Of a stretch of 64,000 nt of DNA, positions 9,220-21,400 are shown piece after piece; position 1 is the first letter of the stretch, and each line of letters begins with the position of its first letter. Both the position numbers and the translations under genes were made by a program. The notes under the pieces were generated by a model that was not told where the DNA came from, searched no databases, and saw only the letters and a list, made by a program, of their open reading frames with translations. Source of the DNA: Prinia subflava (Eukaryota; Chordata; Aves; Passeriformes; Cisticolidae); the NCBI RefSeq assembly GCF_021018805.1, contig NC_086257.1, positions 21,489,193 through 21,553,192 on the forward strand. Reading direction: 5' to 3'.

Positions 9220-12200
9220 TCTTTGGCTCTGGAAGGCTTTAGTACAGCTGAGATCCTTAGAAAAATCCATTTTATAGATATATATATATACAAATAAAAT
9301 ATCAGATATAGTCTTCCACTTTTCAATGTCTTTCCCCTTCTTTTCTCAGAAAACCTTTTTGCTGCTGTCTTCCAAATAAAATCAGTTTATGAGAGACCTC
9401 CCACACGTGTAAAATTCCAGTGTCTGTCAAATAAGAAGAAACAGATTTTAAGCACAAGTGGCTGTTGCCAGAGCAGCAGTAGCAGCACCACATAGACTAT
9501 TTATGTGTGAGCATACAGAGATATTATTTTTCTGCACCACCAGTCTTTTATCACTTTTGCTGCAGCAAAATTCTCACTGTCTTCCATTAAAAAAAGAGCA
9601 ACAAACTCCACAAGATTTCCCCAATTTTAAGCATCACTAGTAAAGTTACTTCTAATGGACCTGTATGCTTTCTGTCTTCTTGCCCTCGTGGCCAATAACC
9701 GCATCAGAAAACAGCTTCATTAAATATCCAAAAATAGTAAGATTGCCAATAAAGAGGTAAATAATAGCAGGAGATCACTGAAAAATGTGTTGTTTACAAT
9801 ATACTCAGCATGTGTCAGGTATTAAAGGAGGTGTAGACTCAACATTGCCACATAACATTAGCACAAAGTAATTAGAAACAGAGAGGCCCGTGGAAAAATA
9901 AATACTCAATAATAGCTTGGATGTACCCAGCAGCAGGAAATGAGCTTCAGTGGTGGAGGGATCTGGTTACACCAAATACAGACAAAAATAAGGAACAATT
10001 GTTTCTTTTTATGGGCAAAAACAAAGCAAAGGATTCTTATTGGGCAGATCAGAAGGGATCAAGTTACCCCCTCATTTTGTATACGTGTGAGTATAATATT
10101 TACATACTCTCTACATAGGTATCTGTTTTATTTATCCATTATGTGTTGGAGGGCTGCCTTAGGTGTCCTGGTGGGGCTTGGCAGGGATTCATGTCAGCAC
10201 CATCCTATTGCAGCAGCTAAATCCACCCAGCCCCTCCTGCTGCCTCTTATGGCTCCTATTCCTGAGGACACAGGAATAACTAAATTCCCGTGGGCTGTGC
10301 ATTTTTGGCAGGGTGCTGACGTGAAGCCCCTTTTAGGCTCGCCTTGGCCCTGTGGCTGCTATTTGAGCCCTAACTCGTGCTGGAGCAGTGCTGCCTGGGA
10401 TAACTGGGACATCATGGCCATAACATGCCCCAAATTGGATGCAACTGCATCCCATGAAGTCTTCATGGAGGAGATTGAGGGATTGATTCCAAGCAGGGTC
10501 TCTGTGACCACTCTGAGCCTGGAAACTGCCCAGAGCAGCATTTTGTACCTGAATCCCTTTGGTCTGAGCATAAATAGACTCACCAAGCACGAAGGAGCCA
10601 ACAGCCAGGAAAGATTTTCCATTGTTGTCCATCCATTCTGGATTTAAATGAGAAATTAACAAGAAAAATCTTTAAAATATTATTAACAAATGCATTTTTA
10701 AAAAATTATATAGCTTAACGTATAAAGGCAGTTCAAACACCCATCCCAGCAAGGATTAAAACATGATTTAAGCCTCACATTTGTTATATGTTTTTTGCTA
10801 ACAGGTTGGGGGTTTAGTAGGGATTTTAAATGGCAACATGGGACAACAGGAATTTTTTTCAGTGGCACTGTGGCTCAATCAGCACACTGATATTCCCTGC
10901 ACACCAACAGGAGCCCAACCTCCAGGTGCCAAAGCCCACAACAGCATCAGCATCTTCTTAATCCATGGCACAGGGGACAGGGAGAGGACAGAAGGCACTG
11001 AATAATAAACACAGCAAAGTGCACAAACAGCAGAATTGGGAGCAAATAGCTAAAATTCTTCAGTTTGATACAGAAGAGAGTCAGGCTGGGGAGACCGCAG
11101 TTACCCCCACTTCTCATCCAGGACAGATAAGGGGGTGTTCAGCCATCCCTGTTCCCAACCTGATAACATTTTCCAGCAAAACTGCATTCATCAGTCTTGC
11201 TCCTTCCAGCTCATTTAGAAATTATTTACACTGCTGGCAGATAAGGGTCCTGAGGTAGGGGTGGTTTTGCTGACACAACAGGCTGGGAGCTGTAAAGCCT
11301 CTGTGCTTCTCCCCCAGCAGCTGTTTCAGGGTTCTTCCTCCTGCCCCAGCCTGCCATGCTGAGACCTCTGGGGGGTAAAGACCCTCCCCATGGCCCCCAG
11401 CTGCAGTGGGGATATTGTGGGGCTGGCAGGAACAATTTCCAGAGCCTGTGCGTGGGCAGCAAGGGGCTGGGGTGAGGAGCCTGAAGCCCAAAGCAGGATA
11501 AATTGTCTATCTCTCTATAAATATGGATAATTCCCAGGGAAAGTGCCTCTCAGGGGACAGGGATTACAGCAGCAGGTGCTGGCAGTGCTGCCCCCCATCT
11601 GAGCCTGCACTGAGTACTCAAGTTCCAAACTCCATTAGGATATCTCCATAATTACTCACTGCAGCCATAGAAGTGTAACTGAGTATTTGGTGTCAATCCT
11701 GAGCACCAGGGACTGGGATGAGCTGGATGGCCCTTGGAGGTTAGCAGGAAGAGGAAATCTGCTTATTCTCAGTGACTTCTGACCTTCAAATCCACCCTGG
11801 AAAGCTCAGGAGAGCTCTTTTCCTCTCCCCCCAAACACAACAGAGAGGCACAAAGCAACCAATGTTTTTGCAGGTGCAGAATTATCTGTTGGGGGAACAA
11901 ACTGCAGAGATTGTGATATAAAGCTATGACTTTCCTGCTCACCTTTAGCAGGGAGCTGTTTCCCACATCAACCCAGAAACAACAAAAAATCAAAGCCCAT
12001 GAAATCAGAAACCAGTCAAACCCCTGGGCTTTTGTTCCAGTATATTTTGGGGATCTTGTCTGCCAGTGTCATTGTCAGGGGTGTGTCCCTGCCCCAGTTC
12101 TGATGCTCTTTGCCAGGGTGGGATTGCTGGACCCAGTGCAGAAAGGGCATTGTGCTGCTGTACACAAAACCTCTGGGGAGTTTTTTGCTTGCAGGTCAAG

Positions 12201-13436
12201 AAGCTGCTGCTGTTGCTTGCCTGACTCCTCTGGGTGTTTTGTATTGCACACAGCCAAGTAAAAAGCGTTATGTTCATAAGAGTGTTTATGTGTGCTGTCC
12301 TGAGCTTTGCCAAGCCCCAGAAGCAGCTGGGATGCCCAATTCTTTTTAGAACAAATGGCACTCCTGTGCCAGCCCTTTCAAGATAGTTTTACAAATAGAC
12401 CTTAGAGATATGAGCTCAAAAAATGAGTCTTCCAGGGTGGCTACATCCAGCACTGTTACTCAAAGATCTAAGAGAAGATATGAGTCAGAATCAGTGCTGA
12501 CATAAGGCCAGGACTGGACTGACAGAGTGAACACGAGGTGCAATCAAAATCCTTCCCAGTTTGCCCATTTTTGACAGTCTTGTTTACAGGGAAATGCCTT
12601 GCTGAAACCCAAGGGCTGCTGCAGCATCATATCAACCATGGTCTGGGCTGCAAATAGGGCAAGGCAGTGGTGAAATGATCACAAAAACCCCATGAGCTCT
12701 TGCTGAAGTGCTGGAGGGAATAATACCCAAGCAACGCAATTGGAGAGCTGCAGTGGGCAATCCACAGGAGGCAGCAAGGACTGTTCATTCATTATTTACC
12801 CAATACCTGGGACAGCTCTGTGGTCTACTCTTTTAATTTGAAATTTGCTGCACAAGTGTTTATCTGGACTTGGAAGCAGAGGTTAAGCGATGCTGCACTG
12901 ATTTTTCATAAAGCTTCCCCAGGGTGTGACAATGCATCAGATCCATTGCTCATGTCAGGGAGCAAGAGGAGAGGAGAGGAGGAGAGCTCACTTCCAAAAT
13001 ATAAATATAGCAGCAAACTCCATCTCAGCTGCACAGGGGAAAGATCAAGGCAGAAGATCATATTTTGCCCCATTTTTGGGGCAGGACATGACCCAAATGC
13101 TGCTGCAGCCTGGGTGGGCAGCAGCAGCCAGGGGCTGATGATCCAGGCTGGATTGTGTGAATCAGGATTATTTTACATTCTGTCACACAGTCTTGAAAAT
13201 AATGGGAAATCTGAGTAATTAAAAGTTCTAAGGTGAATTCACAGAGATCCATGGTCATGCAGGGGAGCTGTGCCCAGCAAACACCATCACATCCAGCTCT
13301 GCCCTGGGAGTTTCTGGCTCCCCAAAGTCAGGGAAGATCCACCAAGAAACTCCCTTGACTTTGTTATGGGAAATAATTGGACACCAACTATTGTTGGCAG
13401 TAGGGGTGTCCAAAATATCATAATCTAATGAAAGAG
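9220..13436. other. Intergenic, no gene recognised
   Basis: A short TA dinucleotide run lies at about 9276-9290. The rest is mixed unique sequence. The longest open frame, + 9940-10647 (235 codons), has no recognisable domain. Its N-terminal part is AT-rich with many isoleucine and phenylalanine codons, and it lacks a promoter or splice context, so I do not call it a gene. No RNA gene is seen. Confidence 0.5.
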
Positions 13437-13640
13437 ATGAAGGAAATTCTCCCCTGTGAGGGTGGGGAGGCCCTGGCACAGGGTGCCCACAGAAGCTGTG
13501 GCTGCCCCATCTCTGGAAGTGTCCAAGGCCAGGTTGGATGGGGCTGGGAACAACCTGAGATATTGAAAGATGTGAAAGGGGTGGAATGAGATGATATTTA
13601 AGGTCTCTTCCAACCCCACCCCTCTAGGATTCTATTCTAT
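13437..13640 (+). mobile_element. CR1 LINE 3'-end fragment
   Basis: Forward CR1 3' region: GTGAGGGTGGGGAGGCCCTG, GAAGCTGTGGCTGCCCC, CTGGAAGTGTCCAAGGCCAG, GTTGGATGGGGCTGGG, GAGATGATATTTAAGGTCTC, then TTCCAACCCC and a degenerate ATTCTATTCTAT tail. It is 5'-truncated with no reading frame. Confidence 0.9.
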
Positions 13641-14369
13641 TTTCTCTATTTTCTATCTCTCATGCCTCTCTCTGATCCTGAAGAACCAGGTTCTTCCGAT
13701 CAGAAGAACCAGGACAAATGAAAGAAAGTTATCACCAAACAGATGAAATTTCCTAATGGCCCCCTTCAAGGTCTCTGCCAGCACAATTTAGATGGATGCA
13801 TCAACACGTACAAACTAAAATGCACTGTGAATTAAGAAGCATTGCCATGATGAGGGAATATTTGCTGCAATTTGTTTTGCAGGCACTTAGCAAAAACAGA
13901 ATAAGAAGAAATGGGGAGAGCACCCAACAAAGTAATATGAAAATGGAGCCCCTGGCAGCCTCTGAAATGCACACTTTTAATGCAATTAGAGCATGGAGTG
14001 GATGAGGGACCCCAGACACAAGGTAGCCAAACTCTAGTTGTGCTTTTGTTACACTGCTGTGGGTCTGAGCACAGTCTGTTCCACAAGTGACTGGAAAATA
14101 CATTACAGCTGAGAGGAAAATGGATTTTTCTTTTCTTCTAAACCTACTGTGAAATATGAATTGGAAATTCATTAGCTATGAGCTGCTGCAAAGTAATGTT
14201 GTTCTTAAAATATTCTCCTGGTTCCAGAGGACCTTGGTTAACTGCAGACAGAGAACAGGGGTCTTTCATTTCCTAAATGTCCTGGGAAGGATCATTAGAA
14301 ATTACTTACAGATTCTTTCAGAGGCTTTTCAGTTTCCATTTGCAGACTCTAAGTGATGACAAAGCAGAA
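13641..14369. other. Intergenic, short palindrome near the CR1 end
   Basis: Just after the CR1 tail, GAAGAACC-A-GGTTCTTC at 13680-13696 is a perfect 17-base palindrome, and GAAGAACCAGG recurs at 13703-13713. The remainder is unique sequence with no recognised gene; open frames at 13796-14005 and its antisense are short and unsupported. Confidence 0.5.
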
Positions 14370-14550
14370 AAGCTTTAACCTGGAGGAGGATAGATTTAGA
14401 TTAGATATTGGAAAGAAATTTTTTCCCAGTGAGGGTGGGCAGACTCTGGCAGAGGTTGCCCAGAGAAGCTGTGGCTGCCCCTGGATCCCTGGAAGTGTCC
14501 AGGTTGGACAGGGCTTGGAGAGACCTGGTCCAGTGGTGATGATTCCATGT
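14370..14550 (+). mobile_element. CR1 LINE 3'-end fragment
   Basis: Forward CR1: AGATTAGATATTGGAAAGAA, then TGAGGGTGGGCAGACTCTGG, TTGCCCAGAGAAGCTGTGG, CTGGAAGTGTCCAGGTTGG and ACCTGGTCCAGTGGTGATG. It stops before the usual tail. The 194-codon minus frame 14401-14985 runs through this element and is not a gene. Confidence 0.9.
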
Positions 14551-17500
14551 GAACAGTGAATCTGCAGCTGTTGAGAGGTGAAGGAGAAGGTGCCACAGGC
14601 TCTGCTGCTCACAGAGACAGGAGTGAGGAGCCAGAAGGAAGAGCACTGGGCAAAACAGGCTGTGGCTGTTGTTTATCCATGTCCCAACACCCTCCCGTGG
14701 GATGCTCAACAGCTTTGGATGCAATGACCAGCACCAGGACCTACCTGCAGGTCTACCCAAGGTCCATTTGAGGACAGGCACAGCTGGGACACTGTCAGAG
14801 CTGTGGGGCATTGCCCCAGATGTGTGTGTCCAGCTGGGCTGGGCTCCATCCCTGCAACATCTAAGCAAGATTCTGGAGGTGGCAGGGCCACCAAGATCCA
14901 CCAATGATGGACATAGGCAGCAGGGGTGGGATGGATGTCCTGAAACTTTAAAACCTTCCTGGAAGTGGAAGAGTTTGATTTCCATGGCCTTAGCAATATT
15001 TGATATCCTGCCAAGAAATCACTCACTGTGCTGAAGGGCTGCTTTTCAACAAGTGAAGAACAGAGCTGCTCCTCCAGGGTCTGCTCAGAGACTGCTGGGA
15101 GCCACTGAATTCAGGTGGCTGTGCATGCCTGTGCTTCTCTCTGCTGTGCCCAAAGCTGGGGCAGGTCTGCTGTGTGGTCAGGTCCCTGATATGATTTCAT
15201 TCCAGAATGCCCAGGAGGGCCAGGCCTGTGGCTTTGGCTCGGGCCCCTCACAGTCACCGTGTCAGAGAGCAGTGGGGTCGTTATCCAGAGAGCCCAGGGG
15301 ATGTGATGGGCAGGCTTCCAACACCATCATCCAGCCCTAGTTAAACAACCATGCCTTGAAAGAGGATCCTGCAGGAGCAACCCCACAGCAGCAAAGTGGG
15401 AACAGCTTTTGAAGTCTGCACTTATCACCTCAGTCCATCACCTACACAATTAAACATTTTTTTCCCCCACGAAACAGCAGATGCCAACACAAACAGCACA
15501 ACTCCCCTGATTCCCTGCTAATCATTGAACAAACCCACTACAAAGGTGACCCCAAGCCCTCAGGGAGCAGAGTGGGGACATGGATGCACTGGGGGATCCA
15601 CTGGGGGAAGTCTATGCTGGGGAATGGCTGCACTGTGCTCTGCACATGAAGGGAAACCGTGGCTGTCCACGCTGACAGAGGCAAAGGTCCCCTGGTGTAT
15701 CCCCCTGCCTGGCCTGCCCCCCTCCCACCACTCTCCTGACAGGTTTTGAACCCGTTTGCCAGCATTGTTCCACATTTGGCATGGCAGTGATGCTCTCATT
15801 TGCCCAGGTTTCAAGAAAGTGGGGAACAGGCAGGGAAATGGAGAGAGGCAAGAACACCTCCTGCCTGAGGCAGTGCCCCTGGTGGCACTGGGGACACAAT
15901 GGGAGCACTGGGCACCCATGGGGACCTGGGCAAGGAGAGGTGGCAGGGCAGGACAGAACCAGGAACAGCACAAGCTGCCAGCTTGTCTGCTCATGGAACA
16001 ATTGATTTTCAAGGACTTTGAACCAAAACTCAGAGGAGTAACACGATTGTTTTACAGTACCTAAAAGAGAGGCTGAAATCTCCTTTCTACTGGCTGCAGG
16101 CACATTGATTTTCCTTGAGTTTAGAGGCCAAACGTCTCCAATGTCCAGAACCTCTTGACAAGCAAGAAGCCACAGGCTGAGAATTAAGAAAAAAGAAATG
16201 TGTGAAGTCTTCTTCAAAGCCAGAAATATCTTCAAAGCTGTAAAGGCAAGATCTTCTTGAACAAAAGAGTCACTCCCACCTCCACCGTCACTTACCTGAC
16301 CTTTTCCTTTGTCTGGAGAGCTGATAAAATTCACATGACAAGATATGCCTGGAGAAAAATCCTTGTTTACAGGTTCTTGGTAGAAAAAATATGCTTCCTC
16401 CCAAAAATTTTGAATCCAACCAGTTAAAGAGAGGTTTCAAAAGAATACAAAAGCAATTTGAATTTTGGTTGTCCAGTTTTTCCATTTCCTTATTCCTAAA
16501 GGAAAATATCTAAGATATTAACTCCTATCAGTATGGATAATTATTTCTGCTGGCGTGGTACCTTCATGCCAGTCATTTGAAAGTGGTGAATAAATCCCTG
16601 CCTGGAGAGCTTAAAAGTGAGAAAAGTGAGAGCCTGAAGGAAGAGCTGACAGCAGATAACAATAAAAACAACAATCACCTTTTCTTCTTTTTGTCTGGAT
16701 TTGACATTTTCCTGTGGAAATGTGAAATGAAAAATGTCTTGTTCAGTGGGAAAGCAACTCAAGACTGGCAGTCCCTGCCAAGGATCCATTCCACCTGCCC
16801 TGGAGCAGAGCAGGTAGAGGTGAGCTGAGCACTCTGATGCTCTGCCACCCAGCCCAGCTCTGCTGCCTCCCCATCCCTCTTCTTTTTCCTTCCTACTTTT
16901 CTTCCCCTCTCTACCACTCGCCTGGGGCTCTCCTCCCAGGAGAACTAATATTTTACAGCAGCCTGCTGATAGCTATTAGAGTCCCACCAGGCTCCTCCCT
17001 GCCAGCAGCCGTCACGGATGATCCGGCATGGGCACCGTCTCACTCCCCCTGCTGAGCTCTGGGATGTCTCTGAAGCCCCAGCACCAACCCCCTCATGTGT
17101 TCACAGCTTTCCTGCAAGGCTTTTCTCCAAATTCTTCCCCTGCTGCCCTTTGCCACCACCGGTTCAGTTTTCCCAGTGGTTTCACTGAGATGTAAAATGC
17201 TTCATTTCCCACCCTCTGCCACTGCCAGGCTCCAGGGACCGCCAGCAGCGCTGAGCTTCGCTTCCCTCCGGGCCACTGTGCATCCCTAGTAATGAAGAAC
17301 TGGAATATTTTAAATCCAAACCATCTCCCTCATATGTATTCATCAGCACCAGCCACAGCAGATGCTCTATCTCTCAACACATTCAGCAAAAGGAAAGCCT
17401 CAGCAGCAGCTCTGAGTCTCCAGTTCCAGCACAGAGGTGCCCCAGCCAAGAGGGATGATTGATTTTACAGAATCACAGCCAGATCGGCTGGCACAGACAG

Positions 17501-18330
17501 CAGCTCTGGGGAAGACTTCTCTGCCGACTCCTTGGGAGCTTTGAAAGATCTGTAGTAATTATTTTTCCTTAAGAAAACAGATGAATTAATCCTTCTGCTA
17601 GGGCTGCTGTTAGTTTTCCTAAAACTGGTGTTTTCAAAAGATTTCGGAAAGCAAACGAGGCTGCCTAGCACCATTTTTCAAAATCATTCCCAGTTGTGTA
17701 GTTCAAACACTCCATCGGATTTCCAGAAGAAAATTGATCAGATTTCTGGAGTGCTCAGTGGGTGCTGCTGCCTGCCACAAAACTGGGGATGTTGTCTCGT
17801 GCCTCAAAAGAGAGCAGCAGATTTGGCACAGATCTCACATGCCGGAGATGGGTGCCAAATACTCCCTGAGTTTTAGCTGCATTCTCTTTTCTGAAATGAT
17901 TCATTTATAGCCTTCAAATATGAAATACAGATAATCCAGGAGAGAAAACTGGGGAATCCAGTGATGGATGTGGTTCCTGTGCAGAGTCTTGCCCCTCATG
18001 CTAACAACACTCTGCTCTAAGCCCCAGAAAAGATGTGAAAACTCTAAACTTTGCAACATTGACACCTCTTGACAGAGCTACAAAGGTTTGGTGAGGGGGT
18101 TTGATGAGGCAGCTAAGGAAAAACCTTATTTTTTCAGGTGGAATTGCCCTCTGTAAAAGGCACTGGAGAAGTAGCTCAGAATATCCACTCCAATTTCATA
18201 CAATTTACTGTAAATTAGTTTCATCAGTGACAATTAAGCAGAAATGCCACCTGAAAGACCCCTAAACCTTTGAATGTCAGGCTTGGACATCAGCAATGCA
18301 GATGGCTCTTCTCTGCAACTGCTCTGCAGA
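14551..18330. other. Intergenic, no gene recognised
   Basis: Mixed unique sequence. A 240-codon minus-strand frame (15612-16334) lies partly in G-rich sequence with repeated CACTGGGG-like words and shows no domain. A slightly CpG-enriched stretch at about 16960-17290 has no recognised motif set. No RNA gene or clear transposon is seen. Confidence 0.5.
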
Positions 18331-18445
18331 TAATCACAGAACCATCAAATGTTTGGGGTTGGAAGGGACTTTAAAGACAATCTGATTCCAACCCCCTGCC
18401 ATCGGAAGGGACAATTTTCACTAGACCAGTTGCTCAATTAAATAG
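18331..18445 (-). mobile_element. CR1 LINE 3'-end fragment
   Basis: Reverse-orientation CR1 end: TAATCACAGAACCATCAAAT, GGGGTTGGAAGGGACTTTAA, TTCCAACCCCCTGCCATCGG, and ACTAGACCAGTTGCTCAA. It begins at the element's 3' end and is truncated after about 115 bp. Confidence 0.9.
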
Positions 18446-21400
18446 TCAAACCTTCTTTGCTGTGGCTATACACAAATAACTCCCACTTAAAAATCAGTTT
18501 ATATATCAAACTCCTCTCTATGACTTTACAAACACTTACATTTGGCAGGGGAGGTGGTGATCATGTTAAAATCAGTGGAGGTTTGCTCAGCATTTCACCT
18601 GCTGAGCAAAGATAAACTGGGACAGGTGATCAGGATCCCAACTGGATCTTCATTTATGGATCTAATATTTTTTTTACCTGAAATAAGAGAGCACAACTTC
18701 ATAAGAATAGAGAACTTTGCCTTACTTAGCTGAAAAAAAACCAAAAAAAACCAAACAAAAAAACAAAACAAAACAAACCCAATAAAAACAAGGCAGTTTG
18801 AGAGAGGATACAGCTGCTGTTTATAAGTAAATAAGGAATATCAGCAGGAAAAGAAAATAATTAGGCTAACAACTCCTAGTTAGAACTAGTGGGAATGAAC
18901 TGGCCATAAATTATTCAGGATGGAAATGAGAGGTTTCACCCCATTAAAGAAATCCTCATAACAACATCAATTCTTGCCTCCAGTTATTCTAAAATATGGA
19001 GATGGAAGGGGTGTGGGGGGAGAACTTACCAGAATTGCATTCTGAAAGGGAAGAACAGCAGCAGCAGGAGGGGAAAAGCCCCTTTACCACAATCCAACAC
19101 AAAAACACAGACTGCAGATTAAGTAACAGTCTTGGGGAAGAAATGGCAAATATCCCTGGCTCCTCTGAGTTTATGATTTCTTTATTACTGCCATTAAGAA
19201 CCTTTTTGGCATTTTATAGGATGGTCTGAATGCAAATGACAGGCAGGTCAGTGTAAAAACACATTTGTTAAATAAACCAATGTTTTCTTGAACTTCCTTG
19301 TGAAAAGAAATGTCTCTGTGGATCTTTAATGAGACAGCACTGTGGCCTTTGTCTAAACCCAGGGTCAGGGCATGAGAAAGACTGGGCTGGCTAATTGCAG
19401 TCTGAGTCTTATTTAACTCCCCAAAACAGAAGAAAATACTTGGGGAATGAGGAGTTCATTAGTAATTTCTTGCTCTCACAATCTTGAAAGCAAGCAGTGA
19501 TGGTGACTTGTGATCTTCTAACCAGAGAAAATTCATAGAAAGCTAAAAATAAGCATAATTGTCAGGTGGAGGATAGTTTTGAGCTACACCCCTTCTGCTA
19601 TATTGCTGTGGACATGACCTTGTCCCCTCCCAGGACAGAGGGGACAACCCCCTCACTCCCTGAATCCTGCCAGAGGCATTGACAGACACATCTCTCTTTG
19701 ATCTCCAGCATCTGAGGGACAATCACCACCAACTTGCTGGTTGGTTGCAATTCCTTGAACCTGCAATTTGTCTTTAATTGTAACACTCATCAAAGCTGTT
19801 CATAGCCATTAAGTCTCCCAAAGCCCTCACAAGGCTGTAAGACCCAGCACAAAGCAAAGCAGGCAGAGATTAACTGATCAGCACAGGCTATGTCACAGCT
19901 CAGCAGGAGGAGCCCTGTCCTGGCCCAGATCTCTGCTGTTTTATAGCAAAAAAGAAAAGGAAAATCAGGCCAGGCTAGGCCTGAAGTCTGTGCCCTGTCA
20001 CAGTGCTGAGTGCCAGGCTCTGCTGTGCCACCAGCTCGTGGGCATTCAATATCACTGCCTCACAGGGGACACTGCAAAGACAACATGAGATGGGAAAATC
20101 CATCTCCAAAGTTTTGGAGCTCACTCTGCCTCTTTCTGGGGTGGTTTGTTCCTAAGAAGTCCTAACAGCCAGTTCCTGGTTTGGCCCCAGCAAGTAATTG
20201 TGACCCTTTGGCTGCCCCTGAGGACCTGGGGCCTCCCTGGGCATTCCCTCCTTACCACCACCATGAATTCCCCTCTAAAACCAGGTCCCACCAGAGGAGC
20301 CCACCAGCTCCTCCACACAGAAAACACGGCAGATTCGTCCACATCCATCCCAAACCTTTTCCACTTTAGCCACCCCAAATTTAGAGTGCCAGGGGTACAG
20401 GGCTTGTCCCATCCCATCTGCCACCGATGGTTTACCCTGGCACTTTCCCTGATGAGAAATCCCTCCTCACACACCTGGATCATCCTTTCCTGAGCTGCCA
20501 TGGATCAGCCCCAGGCTGGGCTCAGCCAGGTCTGGTTAAGCACAAATTTGGTAGAGCCACCTTCACCCACTCGATGTCAGAGCTGGCCCGTGGAAATGCT
20601 GGGCTTGCTTAGCTCCACACATCCCTTATCAACAAGGACACTCCTCACAGGGCTCTCTGTTCCTCTTGCCTGAACAAGAAACATTTCTGTGCAAGCCAGG
20701 GGCTGTGTGGGGAGAGGCAACTCCAGCCTGGAGATAACACAGATACAATGCCTTTGTTCCTTGGGAAATCTGCTGGCAGAGGGAGGGTCTCGCATGGGGG
20801 AGCTGCTCCTTGGGGCCATCCAAACTGATGCTGCTGATTGTTTGATACGAGGTGCAGTGGGCCAGGGTGGCTTTCCCAGGCTGCAGGGAGTCAGAGTTTT
20901 GTGTGCTCCAGGCAGGGTTGATCTCAGGAAAAGCTCCAAGGCTGGGCTGCAGACGCTGGCGGATGAACAGCCAAGCACGGTGATATCACAGCTCTGAGTC
21001 ATTAGCTACGACTCACAGCTCTGCCGGGGTAAGAGACTAGGGCTTGTAAATAGACACCATGAATAAATGCCAGGAGAAAAAGGAGTTTCGATTTTACTGA
21101 GGAGGCTATTGTTGACTAACTATTTCGCAGCTCGGTCTATGCTGAGGGCCAGATCTGGACACCAAAATCCTTGAATAGTTTCCATGCCAAGCACGGGCAG
21201 CCAGGGAACCTTGGACTCTTCAGCAGAGATCTCATCCCCCTCCAAGTTTTTAGTGCCCTGATGCTGCCCAGCCTCTCTCAGGGCTGGAGTTGAGTGGTTT
21301 TCTACACCAAGGAAAGTAAAGGCACACATTTTATGTTGACGGGAGCTAATTAGTTCTACAAATACACCCTCCTTCTGAAGATATCTGAAATGATTAGTGA

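Noticed and set aside
14401..14985. 194-codon minus-strand frame
   Set aside because: Part of it is the antisense of a CR1 3' fragment, which has no coding role in that orientation.
15612..16334. 240-codon minus-strand frame
   Set aside because: No domain or family resemblance, several internal low-complexity stretches, and competing open frames on the other strand.
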